A DNA stretch of 5,399 nucleotides, taken from the NCBI GenBank assembly GCA_003354225.1, contig PIVH01000596.1:1-5399 (forward strand). The letters run 5' to 3'. The notes beneath the pieces were generated by a model. That model saw only the letters and a list, made by a program, of their open reading frames with translations, made no database searches and was not told where the DNA came from. How positions within the stretch are numbered: the stretch's first letter is position 1; each line of letters begins with the position of its first letter. This stretch comes from Globobulimina sp. Taxonomy: Eukaryota > Foraminifera > Rotaliida. Position numbers and translations under genes: made by a program. This document shows, in pieces, positions 5,399 to 5,399 of the stretch.

Positions 5399-5399
5399 C

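Larger units (their letters stand above)
1880..5399 (-). mobile_element. DIRS-like tyrosine-recombinase retrotransposon (5' end outside window)
   Basis: In transcription order this element carries a possible gag tail, a spacer, a pre-RT segment, reverse transcriptase, RNase H and a tyrosine recombinase. RT plus RNase H with a tyrosine recombinase in place of a DDE integrase and protease defines the DIRS order (DIRS, PAT, Ngaro and relatives). No integrase, aspartic protease or DNA methyltransferase domain is seen. The pol parts occupy a single frame from 5170 to 1880, interrupted by TAA at 4759-4757 and at 3199-3197. The coding strand is A-rich and has many AC runs, unlike the T-rich coding strand of the transporter. 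The left limit given is the end of pol; the true 3' terminus is probably a little further left. DIRS, PAT and Ngaro types cannot be separated without the terminal or split repeats. Confidence 0.88.

Noticed and set aside
1880-5399. DDE integrase, aspartic protease or methyltransferase domain in the retroelement
   Set aside because: I looked for these in the pol frame and found no matching motifs. The only integration enzyme visible is the tyrosine recombinase.
5341-5399. Pyrimidine-rich tract at the right edge as a polypyrimidine or priming tract
   Set aside because: On the coding strand it reads as the Lys/Arg-rich end of an ORF, which explains the composition more simply.

Overview
The window is eukaryotic: AT-rich, with a short GT-AG intron in a membrane-transporter gene and a tyrosine-recombinase retrotransposon (DIRS order). 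The host could be a fungus or fungus-like protist, an amoeba or an alga. The sequence does not place it more closely, and I do not name a species.

Layout. Everything recognisable is coded on the minus strand. (1) Positions 1-1566 hold most of a major facilitator superfamily (MFS) drug/zinc-type transporter. It has two exons separated by a 60-nt intron at 1389-1448. The 3' end runs off the window, and the 5' end (first transmembrane segment and start codon) is not found. (2) Positions 1556-1775 hold a small inserted element of about 212 bp. It has perfect 10-bp terminal inverted repeats, a TCCT duplication on both sides and internal hairpins. It sits exactly at the upstream edge of the first surviving transporter exon. 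(3) Positions 1776-1879 are a short non-coding AT-rich stretch. (4) Positions 1880-5170 hold the pol region of a DIRS-like retrotransposon: a pre-RT segment, reverse transcriptase, RNase H and a tyrosine recombinase. (5) Positions 5171-5335 are a non-coding spacer. (6) From 5336 to the right edge there is a possible C-terminus of the upstream, gag-like ORF.

The most notable point is the structure of pol. Three separate-looking ORFs (5170-4757, 4756-3197, 3196-1880) lie in one and the same reading frame. They are divided only by two TAA codons, and the frame ends in TGA. The first TAA falls inside the RT finger region. The second lies between RNase H and the recombinase, and the recombinase part has no ATG at its natural N-terminus. 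So this is a fused RT-RNase H-recombinase polyprotein that is nonsense-mutated, read through, or read with UAA as sense. The neighbouring transporter uses only CAA/CAG for about 18 glutamines, which argues against a host-wide UAA/UAG=Gln code.

The element would copy its RNA with RT and RNase H and integrate a circular DNA intermediate with the recombinase instead of a DDE integrase. It lies directly upstream of a transporter gene that lacks its 5' end, so insertion into or next to that gene is a reasonable but unproved reading.
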